Part shown: piece after piece, positions 16,738 through 25,761 of the stretch
Layout: every line of letters begins with the position of its first letter
How positions within the stretch are numbered: position 1 is the first letter of the stretch
NCBI RefSeq assembly: GCF_000376565.1
Contig: NZ_BARG01000062.1
Coordinates: forward strand, 123,557 to 187,556
Reading direction: 5' to 3'
DNA from: Streptomyces hokutonensis
GTDB taxonomy: Bacteria; Actinomycetota; Actinomycetes; Streptomycetales; Streptomycetaceae
Length of the DNA stretch: 64,000 nucleotides
Notes under the pieces: generated by a model
Database searches by the model: none
Told to the model about the DNA's origin: nothing
Seen by the model: only the letters and a program-made list of their open reading frames with translations
Translations under genes and position numbers: made by a program

Positions 16738-16751
16738 AGAAACCGGTTGTC
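16738..16751. promoter_or_regulatory. LacI-type operator copy 1
   Basis: AGAAACCGGTTGTC, centred on the palindrome AACCGGTT, lies 19 bp upstream of the binding-protein ATG, where repressor would block transcription or elongation. An identical 14-mer occurs at 16861-16874. The A/T-flanked CCGG centre is typical of LacI-family sites. Confidence 0.65.
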
Positions 16752-16860
16752 ACACGTTGGGGCAGAGCTTCTTCCGGCTTGGAAACGGCGTCAAGACCTT
16801 GGGCGAACTTTCGAAAAGACTGGGTGACCTCTGCGACACAGTCCCGGAACACCGTCTACT

Positions 16861-16874
16861 AGAAACCGGTTGTC
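16861..16874. promoter_or_regulatory. LacI-type operator copy 2
   Basis: Second identical AGAAACCGGTTGTC, 123 bp from copy 1. A TTGACG -35-like element (16794-16789, minus) lies between the copies. The spacing of about twelve helical turns would allow looping of a dimer-of-dimers repressor. No LacI gene lies adjacent, so the regulator is encoded elsewhere. Confidence 0.65.
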
Positions 16875-16920
16875 CGTGAGTGGGTGCGACGTCCCGCACA
16901 CCGGGCCGGTGTCCGGGACG

Positions 16921-18750
16921 TCAGCGCAGGTCCGCGGCGCGCTCCGGGCTCTCGTCGAGGAAGCCGCCCGACTGGTGCTGCCAGAGCTTCGCGTAGGCGC
17001 CCTCGGCCGCCAACAGCTCCTGGTGCGTGCCCTGTTCGACGATCCGGCCGCGGTCGAGGACGACCAGCCGGTCCATGCCGGCGACCGTGCTCAGCCGGTG
17101 CGCGACCACGAGTGCGGTCCGCCCCTCCATGAGCCGCCACAGCGCCTCCTGGACGAGGACCTCGCTCTCCGAGTCGAGGGCGCTGGTGGCCTCGTCGAGC
17201 AGCAGGATCGGGGCGTCGCGCAGGATCGCCCGGGCCAGGGCGACGCGCTGGCGCTGACCGCCGGAGAGCTTGATCCCGCGCTCCCCCACCATCGTGTCGA
17301 AGCCGTCCGGCAACGCGTCGGCGAACTCGGTGACGTGCGCGGCCTCGGCCGCCCGGCGGACCTCGGCATCGGTGGCGTCGGGCCGGGCGAACGCGATGTT
17401 CTCCCGCAGGGTGCGGTGGAACATCGCCGGATCCTGCGGGACGTAGGCGATCAGGCTCCGCAGGTCGGCCTGGCGCAGCCGGCTGATGTCCTGGCCGCCG
17501 ATCAGGATGCGACCGGAGTCGATGTCCGTCATGCGCAGCAGCAACCGGCTGAGCGTGGTCTTGCCGCCGCCGGACCGGCCCACGAGGCCGATCTTCGTCC
17601 CGCTGGGCACGGCCAGTTCGAGCCCGTCGAAGAGGGTGTCGGCGCCCGCGTGGGCGAAGGTCACGTTCTCGAAGCGGACGTCGGCGGCGCGGGAGAGCAG
17701 CGGTTCCGGCGTGTCCGGGTCGAGCACGGTGGGCGAGGCCAGCAGCAGTTCGGTGAACTGGGCGGCTTCCGTCATCGAGCTTTCCAGGCGCCGGTAGATC
17801 TGGTTGAACTCGAACATGATCCGGGTCGCGTTGGAGTAGTACGTGAACGCGACCACGACCGCCTCGACTCCGTGCTCGCCGCCGCCGAGCGCGACCGCGA
17901 GCAGCAGGCCAAGTGCGTTGGTGAGTACGGAGAGTGGCGCGACGATGGTGTCGATGCGCAGGTTGCCGTAGTCCCAGGAACGGAGGGTCAGCCGGCGTGA
18001 CTTGGCGACGCGGGAGCGGTGTTCGGCGGCCTCGCGTTCCTCGGCGGCGAACGCGCGGACCGTGTCCATGTTCATCAGGCTGTCGGCGACATGGCCGGAG
18101 ACCCGGGCGATGGCCTCCTCGCGCTGGTCGACGAGTGCCTGGCGGCGCCGGATGAGGGGTGCCACGACCAGGGCGGTGAGCGCGATCATCACCAACAGCC
18201 CTACGACGAGCAGCGGTTCGTAGCGCCACAGCACGACCGAGCCGAACAGCAGCGGCACCAGGCTGCCGACGACCTGGAAGGTCATCGTGTCGACGAACTC
18301 CTCGAAGCGGGAGGCGAAGCTCAGCACCCGCTTGGTGAGCGACCCCGCGAAGTTCTCGTGGAAGAACGCGGCGTCCTTCGCGAACAGTTCGTCCATGCCG
18401 ATCACATACAGGTGCTCGATCCCGAGCGCGTCCAGCCGGTTCAGACAGTGCAGTCCGAGCCGCCACAGCACCTCGGCGAACAGCAGCACCCCGGCGAACC
18501 CGAGGACGTACGGCAGCGTCGAGCCGACGCCGATGCCCGTGTCGCCGGCGATGCGGCCGACGAGCTTGGCGACGATCAGCGGAGCGATGTAGTTGATGCC
18601 GATGTTGCCCAGCGCCGGCAGCAGTGTGGCGGGCGCGGTCCACCGCCGGAGCCGGGCCAACTCCCGGCCGTAGTAACGCAGTGCGAGAAGCACCGAGCCC
18701 CGGCGCGACCCGGCCTCGCGCGTGTCAGGCGTTCCCATCCCCCACCCCAT
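16921..18750 (-). CDS. ABC exporter half-transporter (fused membrane + ATPase domains)
   Basis: 609-residue type IV ABC exporter. Membrane domain spans about residues 30-330 with six helices; the nucleotide-binding domain follows with Walker A LVGRSGGGKTTLS, signature KLSGGQRQRVALARAIL, Walker B ILLLDEATSALDSES and the switch His in VAHRLST. It would act as a homodimer exporting a lipid, peptide or drug; the substrate is not evident. Start is uncertain between ATG 18750 and ATG 18738. It is transcribed away from the GH43-like gene and is separated from the upstream sugar operon by the operator region; no functional link is visible. Confidence 0.88.
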   Translation of the reverse strand: MGWGMGTPDTREAGSRRGSVLLALRYYGRELARLRRWTAPATLLPALGNIGINYIAPLIVAKLVGRIAGDTGIGVGSTLPYVLGFAGVLLFAEVLWRLGLHCLNRLDALGIEHLYVIGMDELFAKDAAFFHENFAGSLTKRVLSFASRFEEFVDTMTFQVVGSLVPLLFGSVVLWRYEPLLVVGLLVMIALTALVVAPLIRRRQALVDQREEAIARVSGHVADSLMNMDTVRAFAAEEREAAEHRSRVAKSRRLTLRSWDYGNLRIDTIVAPLSVLTNALGLLLAVALGGGEHGVEAVVVAFTYYSNATRIMFEFNQIYRRLESSMTEAAQFTELLLASPTVLDPDTPEPLLSRAADVRFENVTFAHAGADTLFDGLELAVPSGTKIGLVGRSGGGKTTLSRLLLRMTDIDSGRILIGGQDISRLRQADLRSLIAYVPQDPAMFHRTLRENIAFARPDATDAEVRRAAEAAHVTEFADALPDGFDTMVGERGIKLSGGQRQRVALARAILRDAPILLLDEATSALDSESEVLVQEALWRLMEGRTALVVAHRLSTVAGMDRLVVLDRGRIVEQGTHQELLAAEGAYAKLWQHQSGGFLDESPERAADLR

Positions 18751-18870
18751 GATGTCGTACGGCAGCCCGGCATCGGCGCTGGCCAGGAATGGCAGTGTCC
18801 CGCGCAGGCACGGGTGCGGTCCAAGCGTTTTTCCCTCAACAGCGGTGATGCGCACGGGGGATGTGGGCCC

Positions 18871-18876
18871 TACGGT
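18871..18876 (+). promoter_or_regulatory. possible leaderless -10 element for the GH43-like gene
   Basis: TACGGT ends six bases before ATG 18883, the geometry of leaderless transcripts common in Streptomyces. No good Shine-Dalgarno sequence is present, which agrees with leaderless translation. No convincing -35 is seen. Confidence 0.3.
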
Positions 18877-18882
18877 GACTCC

Positions 18883-19908
18883 ATGGTGATCCCGGTGAGT
18901 GAGCCCCTGCGGCTCCCCGACATGCCGTTGCACGATCCGTTCGTCGTCGCGGACGAGGAGACGCGCACCTATCACCTCTACACGTCCAACGACCCTTCGG
19001 TGTCGGGTGTGGAGGGCGTCGGCACGATGGTCTACCGCAGCCACGACCTGCGCGACTGGGCGCGTCCCGCGGTGGTCTTCCAGGCGGCGGAGCAGACCGG
19101 CCTCTGGGCGGGCGACGGCGGTTGGGCGCCGGAGGTGCACCGGTGGAACGGCCGCTACTACCTGTTCACCACGCTGCACGACGAGAAGAGCCCGCTGCCG
19201 GTGCCGCCCCCCGGCCGCTGGGGCACACCGTTCGCCCTCGTGAACCACCGGCGCGGCACGGTCACGGCCGTGTCCGATTCCCTGCTCGGCCCCTTCACCT
19301 CGGTCGACCCCGCCCGCCCCACCCCGCCCGGGCACCTCATGACCCTGGACGGCACGCTGTACGTCGACCCGTCCGGGCAGCCGTGGATGGTGTACGCGCA
19401 CGAGTGGCTGCAGACCGTCGACGGCACCATGGAGGCGATCCGGCTGGCCCCGGACCTCACCGGGACGATCGGCGACCCGGTCTTCCTGTTCAAGGCCTCG
19501 GACGCGTCCTGGATCGGCGAGGAGATCCCGGCCGGCGTCCCGCACCAACTCCCGCCCTACGTCACGGACGGACCGCAGCTCTACCGCACCCCCGACGGTT
19601 CCCTGCTCATGCTCTGGTCGACGTACGAGAAGAACCGTGCGGACCCGGACGGCACCTTGAGCGGCGGTTACGTCCAGACGTACGCCGTCTCGGAGTCGGG
19701 CGAACTCACCGGGCCGTGGCGCCAACACCGGCCGCTGGTACGGGAGGACAGCGGGCACGGCATGCTGTTCCCCACGTTCGACGGGCGGTTGATGCTGATT
19801 CTCCACCGCCCGTTTGAGAACGCGCGCGGCAAGTTGTACGAAGTGGAGCTGCTGGACCGCGAGTTGCGGGTGGTGCGGCAGCGCACGGACCTGGACGGCG
19901 GGGGCTGA
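18883..19908 (+). CDS. glycoside hydrolase family 43-like protein
   Basis: 341-residue five-bladed beta-propeller enzyme without signal peptide, so probably cytoplasmic. The catalytic base segment is MPLHDPFVV (residues 14-22, Asp in HDPF), followed by WAPEVHRWNGRYYLF (blade 2, family hallmark WAPEV) and WIGEEIPAGVPHQLPPYVTDGP with the likely acid Glu in a GH43-style DGP context. GH43 enzymes cleave arabinofuranosides, xylosides or galactosides of plant polysaccharides. It is the only plus-strand gene between two minus-strand blocks. The substrate is not assigned. Confidence 0.85.
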   Translation: MVIPVSEPLRLPDMPLHDPFVVADEETRTYHLYTSNDPSVSGVEGVGTMVYRSHDLRDWARPAVVFQAAEQTGLWAGDGGWAPEVHRWNGRYYLFTTLHDEKSPLPVPPPGRWGTPFALVNHRRGTVTAVSDSLLGPFTSVDPARPTPPGHLMTLDGTLYVDPSGQPWMVYAHEWLQTVDGTMEAIRLAPDLTGTIGDPVFLFKASDASWIGEEIPAGVPHQLPPYVTDGPQLYRTPDGSLLMLWSTYEKNRADPDGTLSGGYVQTYAVSESGELTGPWRQHRPLVREDSGHGMLFPTFDGRLMLILHRPFENARGKLYEVELLDRELRVVRQRTDLDGGG

Positions 19909-19926
19909 CGCGACACCGCCCGCTCC

Positions 19927-21891
19927 TCAGGCTCCGAACACCTGGAACTCCGAGACCTGCCCGGCCGGCCAGCCGTTGTTGGCCGAGACGGTGAGGCGTA
20001 CGTAGCGGACGCTGACCGTGGACGGGAGGGTGAGGGTCGCGGTGTTGCCGGTCGCCGGGTCGAAGGTGTAGCCCGCCGCGGCGAGGAGCTGGGTGGAGGT
20101 GCCGGCGTCCGTGCCGCCCTGGACTGAGATGGTCTGGGTCCGGGTGGACCAGGCCGTCGCCGGCGGGAGGTTGAGGACGATCCGTCTGACGCCGGTCGCG
20201 GCGCCCAGGTCGACCTGGATCCACTGCGGGAAGGCGTTGTTGGCGGACTCCCAGTAGGTGGAGGTGTCGCCGTCGGTCGCGTTGGCCGAGGCGTAGACCT
20301 GGGTGTGGCTGCTCTCCGAAGTGGGGCGATGGAGGGCGAGGTTGGTGGTGGAGGAGGGGGCGTCGGTGGTGACGGTGACCTGGTTGGAGGGCTGGGACAC
20401 GTTTCCGGCCGCGTCGAGGGCGACGACGTCGAAGGTGTAGGCGGTGGACGCGCCAAGTCCGGTGACGGTGAAGGACGTTGAGCCGGTGGTGCCCACCTGT
20501 GTGCTGGTCGAGCCGGACACCTGGAGGATCCGGTAGCCGGTCACGCCGACGTTGTCGGTCGAGGTGTTCCAGCTCAGTGAGACGGAGTTGCTGGTGTGTC
20601 CGGTGACGGTCAGGCCGGCCGGCGCGGCGGGCGGGCTGGTGTCACCTCCGTTGGGAACCACCGGCTGAGTGGGGCGAGTTGGGGTCAGTGCGAGCTGGCC
20701 CTTGAGCATGCGACCACCGTCGCCGGTCAGCCGCAGGTAGTAGTCGGAGGAGCAGGCGGTGCCGTCCTCGTCGAGGGCGAGGAACCCGGAGTCGATCGGC
20801 ACCCACGCCTGCGTCTCCGCGGTCTTGGCGATCTGGTTGCCCTCGTTGTACTCGTCGAACATCGAGATGTAGATGCCCTGCACCCCGGCCCGCACCACGT
20901 TGTAGAACTGCCGCCACATGAAGTCGCCGTGCGCGCGCTGCCGTCCGGAGACATCGCCGGGCAGGACGCAGGGCTGGTAGTCGATGCCGTTGGCGTTGCA
21001 GTCGGCCTGGTCGGGGACCGTGTAGGTGGTGTACGCGTTGTCGGCCTCGGTGACATTGCCGATGGCGCCGACCATCCACGGCGAGATCATGTTGAAGGCG
21101 TGGTAGACGCCCAGGAAGCCGGACTGCGAGCCCCCGGTACCGGTCCGCCACTCGCGCGGAACGCCGCCGATGACGTAACACCCCTGCCCCTTGAACCAGT
21201 TGACGACGTCCAGGCAGGCGTCGGGAGTGAAGGGGTGGTTGGGGTCGTTGAAGCCGAAGCCCCAAATGCACACCACCGGCTTGCCGTTCTGCTTCGCGTA
21301 CGCCGAACTCGCCGTGTGCGCCGACATCTTGTTCGTCCAGTCCGTCTTGATCTCGGACTGCATGTTCGTCCAGTTGGAGACGTCGTACATGATGTAGAAC
21401 TTCCGGCCGTACGACTCGGCGGCGCTGCGCACCTTGGTCGCCATGGCGTCACGCGTGGGGCCCTCGCCGCCGGTGGGGTTGAAGCGTTGCAGGGCGGCCG
21501 TGTCGATGCCGTTCTGCTGCAACCACAGGAAGTGGGTGTTCACCGTCTGCTGGTCGTAGGACGAGAACAGCTTGGCGGGCTGGCCGTTGCCGAGGGCGGC
21601 ATACGAGGTCTGGTAGGTGTTGGTGTACTCACGCACGTCGGGCCAGCACTTGATGTTGGTGTTGTTGCGGGACGGCGCCTGGCCCCAGTCCTGGCTCCAG
21701 TGCCACCAGCCGTTGATGGGCGCGCCGTCGCCGATACAGGCGAACCAGCCCTGGTAGCCGACGGTGACCTTGCCGACCACGTCGCCCGGCGAGCTCGCGG
21801 CTGACGCTGTTGGGGGGAATACGGCCTCCGCCGCTCCCACCGCGGTGGCCGCGATCGCGGCCCTCAGGAAGACTCTGCGGGTGACACCCAT
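19927..21891 (-). CDS. secreted GH71/GH99-like glycosidase with FN3 and CBM32
   Basis: 654-residue exported protein. Tat signal TRRVFLRAAIAATAVG with cleavage after ASA (about residue 31). Catalytic region about 35-400: VGYQGWFACIGDG, HFLWLQQNGIDTAALQRFN, RKFYIMYDVSNW and ISMFDEYNEGNQ are typical of GH71/99-like barrels. FN3 about 425-515, then a C-terminal discoidin/CBM32 domain (about 520-654). GH71 enzymes hydrolyse alpha-1,3-glucan, the polymer also cut by GH87, encoded next door, which supports that substrate. GH99-type endo-mannosidase activity is the alternative. It starts 65 bp after the stop of the GH87-like gene, with a terminator hairpin between. Confidence 0.75.
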   Translation of the reverse strand: MGVTRRVFLRAAIAATAVGAAEAVFPPTASAASSPGDVVGKVTVGYQGWFACIGDGAPINGWWHWSQDWGQAPSRNNTNIKCWPDVREYTNTYQTSYAALGNGQPAKLFSSYDQQTVNTHFLWLQQNGIDTAALQRFNPTGGEGPTRDAMATKVRSAAESYGRKFYIMYDVSNWTNMQSEIKTDWTNKMSAHTASSAYAKQNGKPVVCIWGFGFNDPNHPFTPDACLDVVNWFKGQGCYVIGGVPREWRTGTGGSQSGFLGVYHAFNMISPWMVGAIGNVTEADNAYTTYTVPDQADCNANGIDYQPCVLPGDVSGRQRAHGDFMWRQFYNVVRAGVQGIYISMFDEYNEGNQIAKTAETQAWVPIDSGFLALDEDGTACSSDYYLRLTGDGGRMLKGQLALTPTRPTQPVVPNGGDTSPPAAPAGLTVTGHTSNSVSLSWNTSTDNVGVTGYRILQVSGSTSTQVGTTGSTSFTVTGLGASTAYTFDVVALDAAGNVSQPSNQVTVTTDAPSSTTNLALHRPTSESSHTQVYASANATDGDTSTYWESANNAFPQWIQVDLGAATGVRRIVLNLPPATAWSTRTQTISVQGGTDAGTSTQLLAAAGYTFDPATGNTATLTLPSTVSVRYVRLTVSANNGWPAGQVSEFQVFGA

Positions 21892-21915
21892 CTCGACTCC
21901 TTTCGGTGGTGGGGA

Positions 21916-21941
21916 CCGCCGGGCGCGGACGCGCCCGGCGG
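21916..21941 (-). terminator. GC hairpin after the first GH87-like gene
   Basis: Perfect 12-bp inverted repeat with CCGCCGGGCGCG and its complement separated by only GA, 15 bp after the stop at 21957. No T-run. The tight 2-nt loop would open to 4 nt in RNA. It separates the GH87-like and GH71/99-like genes. Confidence 0.6.
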
Positions 21942-21956
21942 CACCGTCGTGTCAGG

Positions 21957-24900
21957 TCAGGTGTTCCAGACCTGGAACTCGGAGATCTGGCCGGCCGGCC
22001 AGCCGTTGTTCGCCGTGATGTTCACCCGCAGGTATCGCTCGGTGGCCGCGGTGAACGTGATCGTGACGGTGTTGTTGGTGGTGGGGTCGAAGGTGTACGT
22101 CGCCGACGACTTGAGGGTGGTGAAGGCGGCGCCGTCGGTGCTGCCCGACAGGGACAGCGTCTGGCCCCGGGCGCCCCAGGTCGCGGGGAGCCGGAGGACG
22201 ACGCGGCTCGCGCTCTGCGCGGACCCGAGGTCGACCTGGACCCACTGCGGGAAGGCGTTGTTGGCGCTCTCCCAGTAGGTGCCCTGGTTGCCGTCCGTCA
22301 CGTTCGACGAGGCGTAGACGTCGGTGTGGCTGGACTCGGTGGTGGCCGCGCCCGCCGCCAGGTTCCTGCTCACCGTGCCGGCTCCGGTGCCGGTCAGCGC
22401 GACCGTGGTCGTACCGTTCGACGCGTTGCTTGCGATGTCGAGTTCGCCGGTGCGGGTGCCGGACGCGGTGGGTGTGAACGTGACGGCCACCGTGCAGGAG
22501 GCACCCGCCGCGATCGACGTCCCGCAGGTGTTGCTCTGCGCGAAGTCGCCCGTGGTGGTGACGCCGGAGACGGTCGCGGCCGCGGTCCCGGTGTTGGTCA
22601 CCGTGACCGTCTGCGCGCTGCTCGCGGTGTTGAGCGCCTGGGTGGGATACGTCAACGAGGTCGGGCTGGCCGACAGGGTCGCCGGTGAGGAGCCCCCGCT
22701 GCTCGGGAACACCTCGAAGTCAGACAACTGGGCGGCGTTCCAGCCGGTGTTGGAGCTGATGTTGACCCGCACGTAGCGCGCCGTGGCGGCGCTGAACGTG
22801 ATGGTCGCCGTGTTGCCGTTGGCGTTCGGGTCGAAGGTGTAGCCCGCCGAGGCCTTGATCGTGGAGAAGCTGGAGCCGTCCGTGGAGCCCTGCACCGACA
22901 GGGTCTCGGTGCGGGCCGACCATGCCGTGGCCGGCGGGAGTTTGAGGACGACCTTGCCGACGCTGTAGTTCTGGCCGAGGTCGACCTGCGCCCACTGCGG
23001 GAACGAGCCGTTCGTGCCCTCCCAGTACGTCGACGCGTCCGGGTCGGTGAGGTTCGAGGCGACGTAGGGGCTGTTGCTCGAACTCGCCGAAGCCGGCCGC
23101 CCGGCGGCGATGTTGGTGGTGCTGTCGATGCCGGTTCCGGTCAGGGAGACCGTGGTCGGGCTGTTGTTGGCGTTGCTGGTGACGGTCAGGTTGCCCGTGC
23201 GCGCTCCGCCCGTGGTGGGCTTGAAGCCGACGGTCACCGTGCAGGAGGCGCCGACCGCGAGGGTCGAGCAGTTGTTGGTCTGGCTGAAGTCACCGGTCGC
23301 CGCGACCGCGGAGACGGTCGCCGACGCGGTGCCCGAGTTCGTCACCTTCACCGTCTGCGCGGTGGCCGACGAGCCGACCACCGTACCGTCGAAGGCCAGA
23401 CTCGCCGGGTCGGTGTTCAGTACCGGTCCCGGCGCGGTGCCGGTACCGGAGAGGGTGACCGTGTTGGTGACCCCGCCCGCGTTGACGGTCAGAGATCCGC
23501 TACGGCTGCCCGTCGCGGTCGGCGCGAACTTCACGCTGACCGTGCAGGAGCCGTTCGCCGCGATCGACGAGCCGCAGGTGTTGGTCTGGGAGAAGTCGCC
23601 GCTGGTGGAGATCGAGGAGACGGACGCCGCGGAGCTGGTCGGGTTGGAGACCGTCACGGTCTGCGCGTCGCTCGTCGAACCGGTCGCCACCGAACCGAAG
23701 TTGAGCGCGCCGGGGGTGGCCGTCACGCCTTCGGGTGGGTACGGCGGGTAGACCGGGGCCGGCCAGCCGCCGCAGTAAGGCGTGCCGCTGATACCGGAGT
23801 TGCCGCCGCCGTCGGTGACGACGAAGCTGCCGCCCGAGCAGCTGTACACCGGGTTCGAGTAACCGACGCCGGTGGCCGAGACGTTGGTGAACTTGGCCGC
23901 GCCGCCGGTCTGTTCCTGGAGGGCGAAGGTTCCGGTGCCGGCGATGGTCACGTTGTTGAGGTTGACCCCGCTGATGGTGCCCTCGACCCACTGGACCGCT
24001 TCGTAGGGGCTCTGCTGGATCAGCGCGTTGGTCACGTTGATGGGGCCGGTGATCGCGCCCTGGCTGCCGTCGAACCACAACGCGCCCACGCCGAACTGCC
24101 AGTTGGGGTCGAGGCTGCCGGCCCGGACCATGGTGTTGTCGGAGATGGTGGTGGTGCCGACCGGTGTCGAGGTGAAGCGCTGCCCCACGTGGATGCCGCC
24201 GCCCTGGGCGATGCCGGTGTCCACCACGCGGTTGCCGCTGACGGTGTTGTCGTGACCGCCGTAGATCGCGATGGCGTTGGCGAGGATCTGCAGGGACACG
24301 GTGTTGTTGGAGATCGTGTCGTTGGCGTCGGCGCCGATGGCGGAGTCCGCCCAGGTGGCGATGCCGTCGTCGCCGGTGTTGCGGATGTCGCTGTTGGTCA
24401 CCTTCGAATTGGTGACGCCGCCATGGAAGTTGATGCCGTCGGCGGTGGTGTCCCGGATGCGCATGCCGGTGAACGTCAGTCCGTCCATCGGTCCGTCCAT
24501 CCAGGCGCCGACCTTCATGTGGTCGATCCACAGGTTGGAGACGGTGGAGCTGCTCATCGCGCCGCCGATGCCGTTGACCTGGGCGCTGTCGTCGCGTTCC
24601 TGCACATTGCCGAAGATCGCGAAGTTCTGCAGACGGACACCGGTGCTCGCGTTGGGCGCGGAGTTGCCGTAGAAGCCGGGGGCCGTGCCGGTGACCGTCG
24701 AATACCACATGCCGGCGCCGGCGATCGTGACGTTGTTGACGCTGATGTGGCCGGGGATGTTGAAGGTGCCCGGCGGGATCCACACGGTGCCGCCGGGGCC
24801 GGCCGAGCTGATCGCGGCGTTGAACGCGCTGGTCGCGTCGGCCACGCCGGTCGCGTCGGCGCCCTTGCTGGTCACCGAGACCGAGCCGGAGGGGGCGGTC

Positions 24901-25517
24901 AGGGCGGCGCCGACCTGCTCGAAGTCGGCGAAGTCGATCGTGTAGGAGGAGGCGGTGTCGCCCGCGTCGACCTGGAGCTTGAAGGTCGTGCCCGCCGGAT
25001 AGGTGGTGGAGAACAGGCGGTGGGCCTCGTCGTAGAAGTGGTGCGGGTTGCTGCCCGGTGTGTTGGTGAAGGGGTAGCTGCCGTAGTACCAGCTGTAGGC
25101 GTTGGTCAGGGTGAAGTCGGGCTGCTTGACGCCGTTGACGTACAGCGACAGCGCGGCGGTGTACACCGAGCCGCCCGAGGTGTCGGGAATGCTGTAGCGG
25201 AAGTTGATCGAGTTGGTGGCCACCGGCGTGGTGAACGTGACGTACTGGCCGGTGCCCTGGAGGGTCGTCGCCTTGCGGTAGGACGCCTCGTCGGCGAGCT
25301 GGCCGGCGGTGTAACTCGGGCCGATGTTGGTGCCGTTGGTGGCGGAGTTCTCCGCCTGCACCTCGACGTAGGGCAGGCTCGCGCCGCTGCCGCCGGTGGC
25401 GGTGGACGCCGCCGAGGCGGGTGGTGCCGCCAGAGCGAAGACGCCTACGGCGGCCAGCATCACGGTGCTGACCGCCCAGACGAGGGCTCGTCTCAGATCT
25501 CGGATGGAATGGAACAC
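21957..25517 (-). CDS. secreted GH87-like (mycodextranase / alpha-1,3-glucanase type) modular enzyme
   Basis: 1186-residue secreted protein with a Sec signal ending ASA (about residue 36). Domains in order: CBM35/NPCBM-like beta-sandwich (50-205), parallel beta-helix of GH87 type (215-600; GPGGTVWIPPGTFNIPGHI, VTIAGAGMWYSTVTG, RNTGDDGIATW with a likely catalytic Asp pair), two choice-of-anchor-D/Hydin-like Ig repeats with paired Cys (NTCGSSIAANGSCTVSVKF), CBM32, a third Ig repeat and a C-terminal CBM32. GH87 enzymes hydrolyse alpha-1,3 linkages of fungal or dental glucans. The multiple binding domains suggest attack on insoluble cell-wall glucan. Substrate inferred from family and neighbours. 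Confidence 0.8.
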   Translation of the reverse strand: MFHSIRDLRRALVWAVSTVMLAAVGVFALAAPPASAASTATGGSGASLPYVEVQAENSATNGTNIGPSYTAGQLADEASYRKATTLQGTGQYVTFTTPVATNSINFRYSIPDTSGGSVYTAALSLYVNGVKQPDFTLTNAYSWYYGSYPFTNTPGSNPHHFYDEAHRLFSTTYPAGTTFKLQVDAGDTASSYTIDFADFEQVGAALTAPSGSVSVTSKGADATGVADATSAFNAAISSAGPGGTVWIPPGTFNIPGHISVNNVTIAGAGMWYSTVTGTAPGFYGNSAPNASTGVRLQNFAIFGNVQERDDSAQVNGIGGAMSSSTVSNLWIDHMKVGAWMDGPMDGLTFTGMRIRDTTADGINFHGGVTNSKVTNSDIRNTGDDGIATWADSAIGADANDTISNNTVSLQILANAIAIYGGHDNTVSGNRVVDTGIAQGGGIHVGQRFTSTPVGTTTISDNTMVRAGSLDPNWQFGVGALWFDGSQGAITGPINVTNALIQQSPYEAVQWVEGTISGVNLNNVTIAGTGTFALQEQTGGAAKFTNVSATGVGYSNPVYSCSGGSFVVTDGGGNSGISGTPYCGGWPAPVYPPYPPEGVTATPGALNFGSVATGSTSDAQTVTVSNPTSSAASVSSISTSGDFSQTNTCGSSIAANGSCTVSVKFAPTATGSRSGSLTVNAGGVTNTVTLSGTGTAPGPVLNTDPASLAFDGTVVGSSATAQTVKVTNSGTASATVSAVAATGDFSQTNNCSTLAVGASCTVTVGFKPTTGGARTGNLTVTSNANNSPTTVSLTGTGIDSTTNIAAGRPASASSSNSPYVASNLTDPDASTYWEGTNGSFPQWAQVDLGQNYSVGKVVLKLPPATAWSARTETLSVQGSTDGSSFSTIKASAGYTFDPNANGNTATITFSAATARYVRVNISSNTGWNAAQLSDFEVFPSSGGSSPATLSASPTSLTYPTQALNTASSAQTVTVTNTGTAAATVSGVTTTGDFAQSNTCGTSIAAGASCTVAVTFTPTASGTRTGELDIASNASNGTTTVALTGTGAGTVSRNLAAGAATTESSHTDVYASSNVTDGNQGTYWESANNAFPQWVQVDLGSAQSASRVVLRLPATWGARGQTLSLSGSTDGAAFTTLKSSATYTFDPTTNNTVTITFTAATERYLRVNITANNGWPAGQISEFQVWNT

Positions 25518-25629
25518 GTGCCACTCCTTTGATCACGAAATGCCGCAACTGTTCCGCGGGCATCGCCAGGGAGGGGAGGGAGACGGGGGGTTGGTGACGA
25601 TGTATGGGGGACCGTAATGTCATAGACAT

Positions 25630-25643
25630 GATCACGCAATAAC
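25630..25643. promoter_or_regulatory. candidate operator upstream of GH87-like gene 1
   Basis: Contains TCACGCAAT (25632-25640), a 9-mer repeated exactly at 28702-28710 upstream of the second GH87-like gene. It lies about 115 bp before the ATG. Shared site suggests a common regulator of both enzymes. Confidence 0.45.
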
Positions 25644-25670
25644 TAGACAGAACTCTGCAACAAACAAAAA

Positions 25671-25700
25671 CACGGCCCGCAAGATCTCAGGCGGGCCGTG
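25671..25700 (-). terminator. rho-independent terminator after GH87-like gene 2
   Basis: Perfect 10-bp stem (CACGGCCCGC / GCGGGCCGTG, 10-nt loop), followed on the minus strand by TTTTTGTTTG. It is one of the few terminators in this window with a real T-tract, 60 bp after the stop at 25762. Confidence 0.85.
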
Positions 25701-25711
25701 CATATGCCGGC

Positions 25712-25736
25712 GCCGCCGGACGGAGGGTCCGGCGGC
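25712..25736 (-). terminator. second hairpin after GH87-like gene 2
   Basis: 9-bp inverted repeat GCCGCCGGA / TCCGGCGGC with a 7-nt loop, 25 bp downstream of the stop and just ahead of the T-tract terminator, forming a tandem termination site. Confidence 0.5.
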
Positions 25737-25761
25737 ACCGTGGGGAGGGTGGGGTCGGAGG

